Assembly: GCA_040002995.1 (NCBI GenBank)
Contig: JBDUDK010000091.1
Span: forward strand, 48,028-112,027
Length of the DNA stretch: 64,000 nucleotides
Direction of reading: 5' to 3'
Source of the DNA: JBDUDK01 sp040002995
GTDB taxonomy: Bacteria > Actinomycetota > Acidimicrobiia > Acidimicrobiales > Ilumatobacteraceae
Shown piece by piece: positions 42,073 through 50,094 of this stretch. Under the pieces are notes generated by a model. The model saw only the letters and a list, made by a program, of their open reading frames with translations. It did not search any database and was not told where the DNA came from. Position numbers and translations under genes: made by a program. Each line of letters opens with the position of its first letter. The stretch's first letter is position 1.

Positions 42073-42107
42073 GCGCCGCGTTCGGGCGCCTTGCGGGGAG
42101 CCGCCGG

Positions 42108-42113
42108 TAGAGT
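42108..42113 (+). promoter_or_regulatory. Candidate -10 box of dnaX
   Basis: TAGAGT with 7 nt to the dnaX ATG at 42121. There is no ribosome site, so leaderless translation is likely. Confidence 0.45.
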
Positions 42114-42120
42114 CCCGTCG

Positions 42121-43788
42121 ATGGCCTACCAGTCGCTCTACCGCCGGTACCGGCCCCGCCGGTTCGTCGAGGTGAGAGGGCAGGACCACGTGGTCATGTC
42201 ATTACGCAACGCCGTCCGCTCGAACCGGGTCGGCCACGCCTACTTGTTCAGCGGACCACGCGGAACGGGCAAAACGAGTTCGGCTCGCATCCTCGCAAAG
42301 GTGCTCAACTGCGAGGCGCCCGTCGACGGTGAGCCGTGTGGGGTGTGTGAGTCGTGCCTCGCCGTAGAGGCCGGCACCAGCTTCGACGTCCACGAGCTCG
42401 ATGCCGCGTCGAACAACGGCGTCGAGGCGATGCGCGACCTCATCGAAAAGGCCAGCCTCGGTACGCCGGGACGCTCGAAGGTCTACATCCTCGACGAGGT
42501 CCACATGCTCTCGAAGGCGGCCGAAGCCGCGCTGTTGAAGACACTCGAGGACCCGCCTCCTCATGTGGTATTTGTTTTGGCGACAACCGATCCGCAGAAG
42601 GTCTCCGCCACGATTGTGTCGAGGTGTCAGCCCCTCAACTTCCACCTTCTCCCCACCGAAGAGCTCACCGAATACGTCCGCTTCGTCGTGACCGACGCTG
42701 GGCTCGACGTCAGCGACGAGACGATTGAGGCGGTGTTGCGTCAGGCCGCCGGCTCCGCCCGTGACGCGCTGTCCGCTTTGGAACAAGCCGCCGCCGCGGG
42801 GGGATTCGAATCCGACGACGATGCGCTCGACGACCTGGTCGAGGCCCTCATCGATCGCGACGCCGCCCTCGCCATCGCCGCAGTCGCTCATGCGATCGCG
42901 AACGGTCGCGACGCGCGGTCGCTGGCCGAGCGGCTCGTTGCCCAACTACGCGATGCGTTCCTGTCGTTGATGGCTCCCGATGTGCTCCAGCTTCCGCCTA
43001 TGGCCGCCGCCCGAGCGGCTGAGCAGGGGAAGCGTCTTGGAGCCGCTGCCACCGTGCGGGCCATGGAAGTGATCGGTGAGACCTTGGTCGAGTTCCGGCA
43101 CGCGCCTGATCCGCGTCTGCTGCTCGACGTCGCGCTCGTCCGCCTCACGTCGGTGGCGGCCGACACGAGCCCCTCGGCGCTCGCCGAACGTCTCGAACGT
43201 CTCGAACGTGCCGTCGCGGGTGGACAGGTTTCAACTCCTTCACCGCCGGCTCCGTCGGGGCGAGCCGCGCTTGGTGCGCTGCGCGCGACCGGCCCGGTGG
43301 AGGTAGCCGAGGAAACTCCGACATTGCCCATCGCGAAATCCGACAATGGAGCCCGGCCCGCCTTCGACCGTGACGAACTCACGTTGGTGTGGGCTGACGA
43401 AATACTCCCGAAGCTCAAGCCCTTCACCAAGGCGCTGTACCAAGCGGGTCGCTTCGTGGGTACGGAGGGCACGACGGTGATGTTCGCGTTGCCGACCGAA
43501 CCCCACCGCGCCAAGTGTGAGGACTCGAGAGCCGAGGTCGAGTCGGTGCTCACTGCCCGTTTCGGGCAGCCGGTCACGATTCGTTTGACGATCGACCACG
43601 GCGAAACGGCGCCACCACCGGTGGCGTCGCGTCCGTCGTCTTCCCGTCGGACAGCGACCACCGACCTCACCGATGAGGCGATCGATCCCGACGAGCTCAT
43701 CGACGTCACGACGGCGCTGCCCACCGCTGTCGAGCGTCTCACCCAAGCCTTTCCCGGAGCCGAGATCGTCGAAGGCGACGCGCGATGA
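42121..43788 (+). CDS. dnaX: DNA polymerase III subunit gamma/tau
   Basis: 555 residues. Clamp-loader ATPase: YLFSGPRGTGKTSSARILAK with Walker A (45-52), zinc module C64, C73, C76, C79 (NCEAPVDGEPCGVCESC), Walker B VYILDEVHMLSKAAE, and the arginine finger in ATIVSRCQPLNF. The region after about 370 (Pro/Ser-rich, then acidic) is the tau-like extension that contacts polymerase and helicase. No programmed-frameshift slippery site of the A-AAA-AAG type is evident. The ATG at 42121 fits the family N-terminus MAYQSLYRRYRPRRF; the frame is open further upstream into the SRP RNA. It is coupled by ATGA to ybaB. Confidence 0.96.
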   Translation: MAYQSLYRRYRPRRFVEVRGQDHVVMSLRNAVRSNRVGHAYLFSGPRGTGKTSSARILAKVLNCEAPVDGEPCGVCESCLAVEAGTSFDVHELDAASNNGVEAMRDLIEKASLGTPGRSKVYILDEVHMLSKAAEAALLKTLEDPPPHVVFVLATTDPQKVSATIVSRCQPLNFHLLPTEELTEYVRFVVTDAGLDVSDETIEAVLRQAAGSARDALSALEQAAAAGGFESDDDALDDLVEALIDRDAALAIAAVAHAIANGRDARSLAERLVAQLRDAFLSLMAPDVLQLPPMAAARAAEQGKRLGAAATVRAMEVIGETLVEFRHAPDPRLLLDVALVRLTSVAADTSPSALAERLERLERAVAGGQVSTPSPPAPSGRAALGALRATGPVEVAEETPTLPIAKSDNGARPAFDRDELTLVWADEILPKLKPFTKALYQAGRFVGTEGTTVMFALPTEPHRAKCEDSRAEVESVLTARFGQPVTIRLTIDHGETAPPPVASRPSSSRRTATTDLTDEAIDPDELIDVTTALPTAVERLTQAFPGAEIVEGDAR

Positions 43789-44108
43789 GCGACGAAGGTT
43801 TCGACATCAACGCCCTGCTCAACCAGGCCATGGCCATGCAACAGCAGATGGCCGAAGCACAAGAACAGGCTGCGAGTCAGTCCGTTGAAGGCCAGGCGGG
43901 TGGTGGCGCGGTCCGGGTGACGATGACGGGCGGCGGCGAGGTGACCCGCGTGTCGATCGCGCCGGCGGCCGTCGATCCCGCCGACGTTGAGATGCTCGAG
44001 GATCTCGTGCTCGCGGCGTTCCACGATGCGCAAACGAAAGTGGAAGAGATTCGACGGGCTTCGCTCGGCGAGATCGGCGGTCTCGGCGGCTTGCTCGGAA
44101 GCGGCTGA
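43785..44108 (+). CDS. YbaB/EbfC nucleoid-associated protein
   Basis: 107 residues. DINALLNQAMAMQQQMAEAQ, VRVTMTGGGEVTRVSIAPAA and DLVLAAFHDAQTKVEEIRR follow the family pattern of a small dimeric DNA-binding protein. Its place between dnaX and recR is conserved across bacteria. ATGA overlap with dnaX, TGATG overlap with recR. Confidence 0.95.
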   Translation: MSDEGFDINALLNQAMAMQQQMAEAQEQAASQSVEGQAGGGAVRVTMTGGGEVTRVSIAPAAVDPADVEMLEDLVLAAFHDAQTKVEEIRRASLGEIGGLGGLLGSG

Positions 44109-44713
44109 TGTCGGCCTACGCGGCGTCCGTACAGGTGTTGATCGATGAGCTCGGGCGGCTGCCGGGCATCGGTCCCAAGTCCGCGCAGCGCATCGCGTTT
44201 CATCTGTTGAAGTTGCCGGCCGACGACGCCGCGCGCTTGTCCCGCGCCATCACTGACGCCAAGGCGCGCATCGCGTTCTGTCAGCGCTGCTTCAACTTGA
44301 GCGAAAGCGCCGAGTGCCCGATCTGCACCGACGATCGGCGCGACGCCACGACGATCTGCGTGGTCGAGGAACCGCGCGACCTTGTCGCCGTGGAAAAGAC
44401 GGGCGAGTTCCACGGGCGCTATCACGTGTTGCTCGGCGCCATGAGTCCGATCGACGGCATCGGCGCGGAACAACTCAAGGTCAGGGAGCTGATCGCTCGC
44501 CTCGGCACGGAACCCGTCGCGGAAGTCATCGTCGCAACGAACCCGACAATCGAGGGCGAGACGACCGCCATGTACCTCGCCAAACTGATCGCGCCCCTCG
44601 GCATCAAGGTCACACGACTTGCGAGTGGACTACCGGTGGGGGGCGACCTCGAATATGCCGACGAACTCACACTTGGTCGGGCGCTCGAAGGCCGCCGCGA
44701 ACTCCACGGCTAG
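44108..44713 (+). CDS. recR: Recombination mediator RecR
   Basis: 201 residues, full length. Works with RecF/RecO to load RecA on gaps. The helix-hairpin-helix LIDELGRLPGIGPKSAQRIA is followed by the zinc finger C58, C61, C70, C73 (FCQRCFNLSESAECPIC) and a Toprim domain with VVEEPRDLVAVEKTGEFHG and VIVATNPTIEGETTAMYLA. The C-terminus ends with VTRLASGLPVGGDLEYADEL. Third gene of the dnaX-ybaB-recR operon. Confidence 0.96.
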   Translation: MSAYAASVQVLIDELGRLPGIGPKSAQRIAFHLLKLPADDAARLSRAITDAKARIAFCQRCFNLSESAECPICTDDRRDATTICVVEEPRDLVAVEKTGEFHGRYHVLLGAMSPIDGIGAEQLKVRELIARLGTEPVAEVIVATNPTIEGETTAMYLAKLIAPLGIKVTRLASGLPVGGDLEYADELTLGRALEGRRELHG

Positions 44714-44919
44714 CTCAGGAAGAAACACCCGGGGAGCCCCCCACCGAGACGGTGCGGGCGGACGGGCCGCCTCGGCGGGTGGCACCCCGGGCGAGCGTTG
44801 CCGAGGTCAAAGGGGGAGATGCCTCGGCAGCGATCACGTTGCGGGCACGTTACAACAATGACGATCCGTTGACAAGCATGTAACCGTTTTTACGGTCTGG
44901 AGGCCAGTGAACGGCCGGG
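44714..44919. other. 206-bp convergent intergenic region
   Basis: Separates recR (+) from the thiolase (-). It includes a very small inverted repeat ACCGT-TTTT-ACGGT (44883-44896) that could be part of a weak bidirectional terminator. I see no gene here; the plus-strand reading frame through it is a continuation of a shadow of recR. Confidence 0.4.
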
Positions 44920-46104
44920 TCAGACGGTCCGGACGAGCAGGGCGTCGCCCTGGCCCCCGCCGCCACACAGCGCCGCCGCACCCAGTCCCCCGCCCCGGCG
45001 GCGAAGCTCGTGGAGGATCGTCAACGCCAGCCGGTTGCCGCTCATGCCGATCGGGTGACCGAGGGCGATAGCGCCGCCGTTCACGTTCACGACATCGTCG
45101 CTGACTCCGAGATCAGCCATGGACGCGAGACCTACCGCGGCGAACGCCTCGTTGATCTCGAAGAGGTCGACGTCGGTCACTTTCTTTCCGGCCTTGGCGA
45201 GCGCGGCCACGATGGCTCGCGACGGCTGCTGGAGAAGTGACACCGAATCGGGACCGGCGACTTGCCCGTACGCAACCACTTCGCCGAGAGGAGTGACACC
45301 GAAGCGCTCAACGGCGGCCTTCGACATCATCACAATGGCAGACGCGCCGTCGCTCAACTGCGAGGCGTTGCCGGCGGTGATGTTGCCCGCCTTGTCGAAC
45401 GCGGGCTTCAACGCGGCGAGCGTCTCGACGGTGGTGCCCGGTCGCACCCCCTCGTCGGTCTCGACGAGCACCGGATCTCCCTGCCGTTGCGGTATGGGCA
45501 CCGCGACGATCTCGGGTTCGAAGCGGCCGTCCTTGATCGCGGCGGCAGCGCGTTCATGACTCCGCGCTGCGAAGTCGTCCTGCGCGGTTCGACTCAGTCC
45601 GGCCGACGCGGCGTATCTCTCGGTGCCCGCACCCATGAGACAAGCCTCGAACGCGCACCAGAGACCGTCCCTCGTGATGGCGTCGTAGATCGTCTGATCG
45701 CCGTAGCGCATGCCCGCGCGGGCCTGGGGCAAGAGGTACGGCGCGTTCGTCATCGACTCCATGCCGCCGGCCACGACCACGTCGGCGTCGCCCGCCTGGA
45801 TCATCAGGTCGGCGAGGTAGATCGAGTTGAGACCGGAGAGACACACCTTGTTCACGGTGGTGGCGGCCACGCTGAGCGGGATACCCGCTTTCACCGCGGC
45901 CTGGCGGGCCGGAATCTGACCCTGGCCGGCCAGTAGGACCTGGCCCATGAAGACGTAGCCGATTTGATCGGGCCCGACGCCGGCGCGCTCGAGGGCGGCG
46001 GCGATCGCCACACCTCCCAGGTCCATCGCCGAGAACGAGGCGAGGGCACCGGACATCCGGCCGATCGGGGTGCGAGCCCCTGCGACGATGTACGAACCGG
46101 GCAT
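44920..46104 (-). CDS. Acetyl-CoA C-acetyltransferase (thiolase)
   Basis: 394 residues. Condenses two acetyl-CoA to acetoacetyl-CoA, or the reverse. The acyl-accepting cysteine is C88 in TTVNKVCLSGLNSIY. GGMESMTNAPYLLPQAR, NVNGGAIALGHPIGMSGNRL (His) and AALCGGGGQGDALLV (second Cys) complete the thiolase signature. It is divergent from crotonyl-CoA carboxylase/reductase, so it probably supplies acetoacetyl-CoA to the ethylmalonyl-CoA pathway (phaA-type role). A role in beta-oxidation cannot be excluded. GAAGGAG lies upstream of ATG 46104, with a TAGGCT box about 27 bases upstream. Confidence 0.93.
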   Translation of the reverse strand: MPGSYIVAGARTPIGRMSGALASFSAMDLGGVAIAAALERAGVGPDQIGYVFMGQVLLAGQGQIPARQAAVKAGIPLSVAATTVNKVCLSGLNSIYLADLMIQAGDADVVVAGGMESMTNAPYLLPQARAGMRYGDQTIYDAITRDGLWCAFEACLMGAGTERYAASAGLSRTAQDDFAARSHERAAAAIKDGRFEPEIVAVPIPQRQGDPVLVETDEGVRPGTTVETLAALKPAFDKAGNITAGNASQLSDGASAIVMMSKAAVERFGVTPLGEVVAYGQVAGPDSVSLLQQPSRAIVAALAKAGKKVTDVDLFEINEAFAAVGLASMADLGVSDDVVNVNGGAIALGHPIGMSGNRLALTILHELRRRGGGLGAAALCGGGGQGDALLVRTV

Positions 46105-46197
46105 GGCCGCTCCTTCGATCAGGTGACCTCAGCCTACGGCGCCCTCGCCTGAGCCCCAAGGTCCGCGCAGGCCTGGGCGGCGGGCGGGCGCAGAAAG

Positions 46198-46203
46198 TAG
46201 CGT
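46198..46203 (+). promoter_or_regulatory. Candidate -10 box of ccr
   Basis: TAGCGT with 6 nt to the ATG at 46210. No Shine-Dalgarno sequence is present, which supports leaderless translation of ccr. Confidence 0.45.
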
Positions 46204-46209
46204 CCCCAC

Positions 46210-47547
46210 ATGCAGCACATCTTGGAGGCGATCCTCGCTGGTGCGCCGGGCGCGGAGCTGGCGGCGCTCCCGATTCCCGATCACTACCGCGGCGTCTACG
46301 TGACCCGCGACGAGACGACGATGTGGGACGGCGTGGCGTCGAAGGACAAGGACCCTCGCAAGAGCCTCCACGTCGGCCACGTGCCAACGCCCAACCTGGC
46401 GCCGGACGAGGCCTACGTCGCGGTGATGGCCAGTTCGATCAACTTCAACACCGTCTGGACATCGATCTTCGAACCCCTGCCCACATTCAGCTTCCTCGAT
46501 CGCTTCGGCCGTGAGAGTGAATGGGCAAAGCGCCACGCGCTCGACCAGCAGGTCGTCGGCTCCGACGCCTCGGGCGTCGTGTTGCGGGTGGGATCTGCTG
46601 TGCGCAACTGGCGGCCGGGCGACAAGGTCACCGTGCACTGCAACTACGTCGATGACCAGGACCCGTCGAGCCACGACGACTCGATGCTCGGGGCCAACCA
46701 ACGCATCTGGGGGTTCGAGACGAACTTCGGCGGCCTGGCCGAGCTGTGCCTCGTGAAGGCGAACCAGCTGATGGCGAAGCCGGCCCACCTCTCGTGGGAG
46801 GAAGCGGCCGTCAATGCCCTCTGCAACTCCACCAGCTATCGCATGCTCGTGTCCGCCAACGCCGCGCCAATGAAACAGGGCGACGTCGTGCTGGTATGGG
46901 GAGCGGGCGGCGGCATCGGGGGCTACGCGGTCCAGTACGTAATGAACGGTGGCGGCATCCCCGTGGCAGTCGTGTCGAACGAACGCAAGGTCGCACTCAT
47001 GCATGATTTGGGCGTCGACGCCGTGATCGACCGCCGCGCCGAGGCTTACTCGTTCTGGCGCGATGAGCACAACCAGGATGAGTCGGAGTGGCGCCGTTTC
47101 GGCAAACGGATCCGCGATCTCGTCGGCGAGGACCCCGACATCGTGTTCGAGCACCCCGGCCGCTCGACGATGGGCGCGTCGATCTACGCGGTGAAGCGCG
47201 GCGGCACGGTGGTCACCTGCGCGGCAACGTCGGGCTACATGGTGGAGTTCGACAACCGTCATTTCTGGATGAAGCTCAAGCGGCTTGTTGGTTCGCATTT
47301 CGCCAACTACAACGAGGCGTGGGCGGCCAACCGTCTCGTGGCGAGAGGCAAGATCCAGCCCGGTCTGTCAGAGGTGTTCCACCTTGACCAGACGGGTGAA
47401 GCCGTACGCCAGGTTCACCAGAACGCTCACGAAGGCAAGATCGGCGTGCTGTGCCTTTCGCCGGTCGAGGGCCTCGGGATCGATGACCCGGAATTCCGCG
47501 CCAAGGTGGGCGAAACGCGCATCACCGTTTTCCGGCGGCACTCATGA
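46210..47547 (+). CDS. ccr: Crotonyl-CoA carboxylase/reductase
   Basis: 445 residues, medium-chain dehydrogenase/reductase fold. Reductively carboxylates crotonyl-CoA with NADPH and CO2 to (2S)-ethylmalonyl-CoA, the defining step of the ethylmalonyl-CoA pathway. Family marks are AYVAVMASSINFNTVWTSIF, HALDQQVVGSDASGVVLRVG, GDKVTVHCNYVDDQDP, GFETNFGGLAELCLVKANQL and the nucleotide-binding loop VLVWGAGGGIGGYAVQY. Long inserts (PTFSFLDRFGRESEWAKRH) separate Ccr from ordinary quinone reductases. It is coupled by ATGA to the epimerase. The neighbouring thiolase and the ethylmalonyl-CoA mutase at 4.65 kb support the pathway. Confidence 0.94.
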   Translation: MQHILEAILAGAPGAELAALPIPDHYRGVYVTRDETTMWDGVASKDKDPRKSLHVGHVPTPNLAPDEAYVAVMASSINFNTVWTSIFEPLPTFSFLDRFGRESEWAKRHALDQQVVGSDASGVVLRVGSAVRNWRPGDKVTVHCNYVDDQDPSSHDDSMLGANQRIWGFETNFGGLAELCLVKANQLMAKPAHLSWEEAAVNALCNSTSYRMLVSANAAPMKQGDVVLVWGAGGGIGGYAVQYVMNGGGIPVAVVSNERKVALMHDLGVDAVIDRRAEAYSFWRDEHNQDESEWRRFGKRIRDLVGEDPDIVFEHPGRSTMGASIYAVKRGGTVVTCAATSGYMVEFDNRHFWMKLKRLVGSHFANYNEAWAANRLVARGKIQPGLSEVFHLDQTGEAVRQVHQNAHEGKIGVLCLSPVEGLGIDDPEFRAKVGETRITVFRRHS

Positions 47548-47984
47548 CGCGCCCCCTGCTGACAGAAATAGACCACATAGCCATCGCGGTTCGTGATCTC
47601 GAGAGCGCGATCGCCTACTACCAGACCGCGTTCGGCGCGGAGGTCGCCCACCGCGAGGTGGTTGAGTCTGATGGGGTCGAGGAAGCCCTTCTGAAGGTGG
47701 CCGAGAGCTACATACAGCTCCTCACCCCCACCCGCGACGACTCTCCCGTCGCCAAGGCAATCGAGAAGCGCGGCGAAGGGCTCCATCATGTCGGTTATCG
47801 CGTGGCTGACTGCGCCGAGGCGCTCGCGGCCATCGTCGCCGCCGGTGCCACCCCGATCGACAAAGCGCCCAGGCCGGGATCGCGAGGTACAACGGTGGCG
47901 TTCGTGCACCCGAAGGGGAGCTTCGGGACCCTGATCGAGCTGGTGGAGGAGGGCAGTGGGTCTTTTGGCCCACCTCCCCACTGA
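47544..47984 (+). CDS. Ethylmalonyl-/methylmalonyl-CoA epimerase
   Basis: 146 residues, VOC fold. Metal ligands appear in EIDHIAIAVRDLESAIAYYQ (His), SYIQLLTP (Gln), GLHHVGYRVADC (His) and FGTLIELVEE (Glu). The Ccr-Epi-Ecm set needs an epimerase converting (2S)- to (2R)-ethylmalonyl-CoA; the same enzyme also serves methylmalonyl-CoA. ATGA overlap with ccr fixes the association. Confidence 0.92.
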   Translation: MTRPLLTEIDHIAIAVRDLESAIAYYQTAFGAEVAHREVVESDGVEEALLKVAESYIQLLTPTRDDSPVAKAIEKRGEGLHHVGYRVADCAEALAAIVAAGATPIDKAPRPGSRGTTVAFVHPKGSFGTLIELVEEGSGSFGPPPH

Positions 47985-48047
47985 TCTGTGAGGTGAACGG
48001 GAGTGTGCGTTGACAGCGATCTGAAGTACGGGGCGTAGAACGTCGAC

Positions 48048-48221
48048 ATGACCACCCTGACCAATCAGTCGATCCGACGCCACCTCCAAGAGAGCACGAA
48101 TCCGATCAATGAGGCGTCGATGATCCCGGTGCTGATGCACCCGAAGGCCGATCTCGAGTTTCCCCCCGGTTGCGGTCGAGAGGCCTTGAACGCCGCCCTT
48201 GCGCTCACTCGCTTGAACTGA
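48048..48221 (+). CDS. Small ORF, 57 residues, unknown
   Basis: ATG 48048 to TGA 48219-48221. The product begins MTTLTNQSIRRHLQESTN and ends EALNAALALTRLN. Third-codon-position GC is about 79 percent, like neighbouring genes. A TTGACA at 48009-48014 could be part of a promoter. The opposite strand is also open, so coding is not certain. No family recognised. It and the hairpin at 48331 account for the otherwise empty 390 bp between the epimerase and exonuclease genes. Confidence 0.4.
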   Translation: MTTLTNQSIRRHLQESTNPINEASMIPVLMHPKADLEFPPGCGREALNAALALTRLN

Positions 48222-48330
48222 ATCCTCCAACCGGACCGCCATCCGGTGCATTTCGGCTCGGACCTGGGAGTCGAGCCGCCGTCACCTCGGCGAAGCTGTC
48301 CAAACCCAATAACAAGTGCTCCGGTCATGG

Positions 48331-48356
48331 CTGGCCCGCTCTTCGGAGCGGGCCAG
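48331..48356 (+). terminator. 11-bp hairpin with TTCG tetraloop
   Basis: CTGGCCCGCTC-TTCG-GAGCGGGCCAG, a perfect GC-rich stem with a very stable loop. It lies 19 bases before the exonuclease start. No T-run follows, so it may terminate the ccr-epimerase unit or sit in the exonuclease 5' UTR. Confidence 0.5.
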
Positions 48357-48375
48357 TTGAGCAAGGCGGCAAGAT

Positions 48376-49245
48376 ATGCCCGTGTTGGTCCACCTCATCG
48401 ACGGCACGTACGAACTGTTCCGTCAACACTTCGGCCGCCGAGATTCCACCGGTCCGTTCGATGCCACAGTCGGCGTGCTGTCCTCCACGCTGGCGTTGTT
48501 GGAAGCGGGTGCGACACACGTCGGCGTGGCCAGCGACCATGTCATCGAATCGTTTCGCAACGAGTTGTGGGCGGGCTACAAGACGAGCGAGGGCATGCCG
48601 CCGGAACTGCTCAAGCAAATCCCGCTCGTCGAGGAAGCACTCGTCGCGATGGGCGTCACCGTCTGGGCCATGGTGGAGGTCGAGGCCGATGATGCACTCG
48701 CGAGTGCCGCCGCTGTCGCGAGCGCGGATGAGCGGGTAGCGCAAGTGGTGATCTGCACACCCGACAAAGACCTCGGTCAGTGCGTGACGGGTACGCGGGT
48801 CGTCCAACTCGATCGCCGCAACGACAAGCTCCTCGACGAAGACGGTGTGCGGGCGAAGTTCGGTGTGAACCCCGCGTCGATCCCCGATTGGCTCGCGCTC
48901 GTGGGCGATGCGGCCGACGGCTTCCCCGGCATTCCCGGATGGGGAGCCAAGACCGCCTCGGCCGTTCTCGCCCGGTACGAACATCTCGAGGCCATTCCCG
49001 CGGAGCCGGGCCAGTGGGACGTCACTGGTGTGCGGGGTGCGCCGAAACTGGCCTACACCTTGCAGTCATCGTTCGAGCTGGCGTTGCTCTTTCGCCGTAT
49101 CGCCACGGTTGAGCGCGATGTCGCGGTGGGCACCGTCGACGAGTGGCAGTGGAGGGGACCCACGAGCGCGTTCGCCGATATGTGCAAGCGATTGGGCACC
49201 ACATCGATCGCGCGGCGTGCCCAAGCAGCCGGCGCTAAGAGATGA
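48376..49245 (+). CDS. 5'-3' exonuclease (flap-endonuclease-like)
   Basis: 289 residues, matching the N-terminal nuclease of DNA polymerase I or stand-alone bacterial FEN proteins. LVHLIDGTYELFRQHF, VASDHVIESFRNELWAGYKT, VEVEADDALASAAAVA, VVICTPDKDLGQCV and LVGDAADGFPGIPGWGAKTA show the acidic metal sites and the helix-hairpin-helix. No polymerase domain follows. Family members process RNA primers or flaps. The start at ATG 48376 is placed after the TTCG hairpin; no strong ribosome site. It is convergent with a secreted protein gene, overlapping by 11 bases. Confidence 0.88.
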   Translation: MPVLVHLIDGTYELFRQHFGRRDSTGPFDATVGVLSSTLALLEAGATHVGVASDHVIESFRNELWAGYKTSEGMPPELLKQIPLVEEALVAMGVTVWAMVEVEADDALASAAAVASADERVAQVVICTPDKDLGQCVTGTRVVQLDRRNDKLLDEDGVRAKFGVNPASIPDWLALVGDAADGFPGIPGWGAKTASAVLARYEHLEAIPAEPGQWDVTGVRGAPKLAYTLQSSFELALLFRRIATVERDVAVGTVDEWQWRGPTSAFADMCKRLGTTSIARRAQAAGAKR

Positions 49246-50020
49246 CGGCTTCCACACCAATAACGCTGTAGCTCAAGCCGGCCGTGTTGACGACGTCGGC
49301 CATGGTGCCGAAATAGACGGGTACTCCTCTCGCGTCGAGCACGACGTACGTGCCGTTCCACGTGACCTCGACGGTCACTGCGTGGCGGCCACTCGTACGA
49401 AACACCGTTTTTGCCGGCGTCGTGGCTACTGCCCCGGCGCGATCGCCGAGCACGGTCGCACCGTCGAGCCACCGCACGCGCTTGACCGTGGCCGTCGCCG
49501 TCACCGTGTACGGCGCGAGCGCCGCGCTTATTGGCACCCGGCGCGGCCCTGTGTAGGTGAGCGCCACGGGCAACCCAACGAGCCCTCGCGTCGCGGGCGC
49601 GACGGAGAGTGCGGGTGTGATCGGCGCGTTCTCGCTAACCGCTTGCGCGACTGCGCCGGGCAACGGGACAGATGCAGGCAGCGGCGGCACGCAGCGTTGG
49701 TCGACAAGAACCCAAGCCGCGCCATCCCAGCGGTACAGCCATCGAACGGTGGAGCCCGGAGGATTCGGCGGGTCGGCGCAAACGTCCACCAACCACAACT
49801 GGCTCTTGTCGAAAAACTCAACGCGATAGAGCGTGCGCCCCTTCGGCTGCCAACCGGTGGACGACGGGCCTTCCAACATGGCGCTGACCTGCACGGGATC
49901 GAGGAGGCCGCGTCCAGGCGGGATCGGGTCGATCGAGGCTGCGCCTCCCGCGGGCGTGTCCGCTGCGACGCAGCACCACGCGATCATCACGGCTACAAGC
50001 AGCCGCCGCCACCGGCCCAT
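49235..50020 (-). CDS. Secreted protein of unknown function
   Basis: 261 residues. The signal peptide MGRWRRLLVAVMIAWCC continues to a likely cleavage near GGAA. The N-terminal part has QLWLVDVCADPPNPP and WVLVDQRCVPPLPAS with two cysteines. The rest is a predicted beta-sandwich: VGLPVALTYTGPRRVPIS, VTATATVKRVRWLDGATV and SGRHAVTVEVTWNGTYV, the last reminiscent of PKD/Ig-like domains. No family is recognised. TAGGAGG precedes ATG 50020. It is divergent from the LigD-type polymerase gene. Confidence 0.65.
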   Translation of the reverse strand: MGRWRRLLVAVMIAWCCVAADTPAGGAASIDPIPPGRGLLDPVQVSAMLEGPSSTGWQPKGRTLYRVEFFDKSQLWLVDVCADPPNPPGSTVRWLYRWDGAAWVLVDQRCVPPLPASVPLPGAVAQAVSENAPITPALSVAPATRGLVGLPVALTYTGPRRVPISAALAPYTVTATATVKRVRWLDGATVLGDRAGAVATTPAKTVFRTSGRHAVTVEVTWNGTYVVLDARGVPVYFGTMADVVNTAGLSYSVIGVEAVIS

Positions 50021-50080
50021 TCCGCCTCCTACCCGACCGCCATCGGGGAAGAGCGGACTCTAGTAGGGATTGCGGCCGCG

Positions 50081-50086
50081 TACGGT
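50081..50086 (+). promoter_or_regulatory. Candidate -10 box of the LigD-type polymerase gene
   Basis: TACGGT with 8 nt to the GTG at 50095. The intervening GGGAGG could instead act as ribosome site. Confidence 0.4.
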
Positions 50087-50094
50087 GGGAGGTC

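Noticed and set aside
44869..44896. TTGACA with a TACGGT 16 bases downstream after recR, resembling a plus-strand promoter
   Set aside because: No plus-strand gene follows for 1.3 kb, and it would run antisense to the thiolase. The AT-rich patch is more likely part of a weak convergent terminator.
47427..48251. Minus-strand ORF (274 codons) over the epimerase gene and the following gap
   Set aside because: Most of it is antisense to the epimerase with its VOC metal ligands, and the rest shows no family features.
48065..48364. Minus-strand ORF (99 codons) opposite the small ORF at 48048
   Set aside because: The product is Trp/Arg/Ser-rich without recognisable features, and it starts inside the TTCG hairpin. 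The plus-strand frame has the more gene-like composition.
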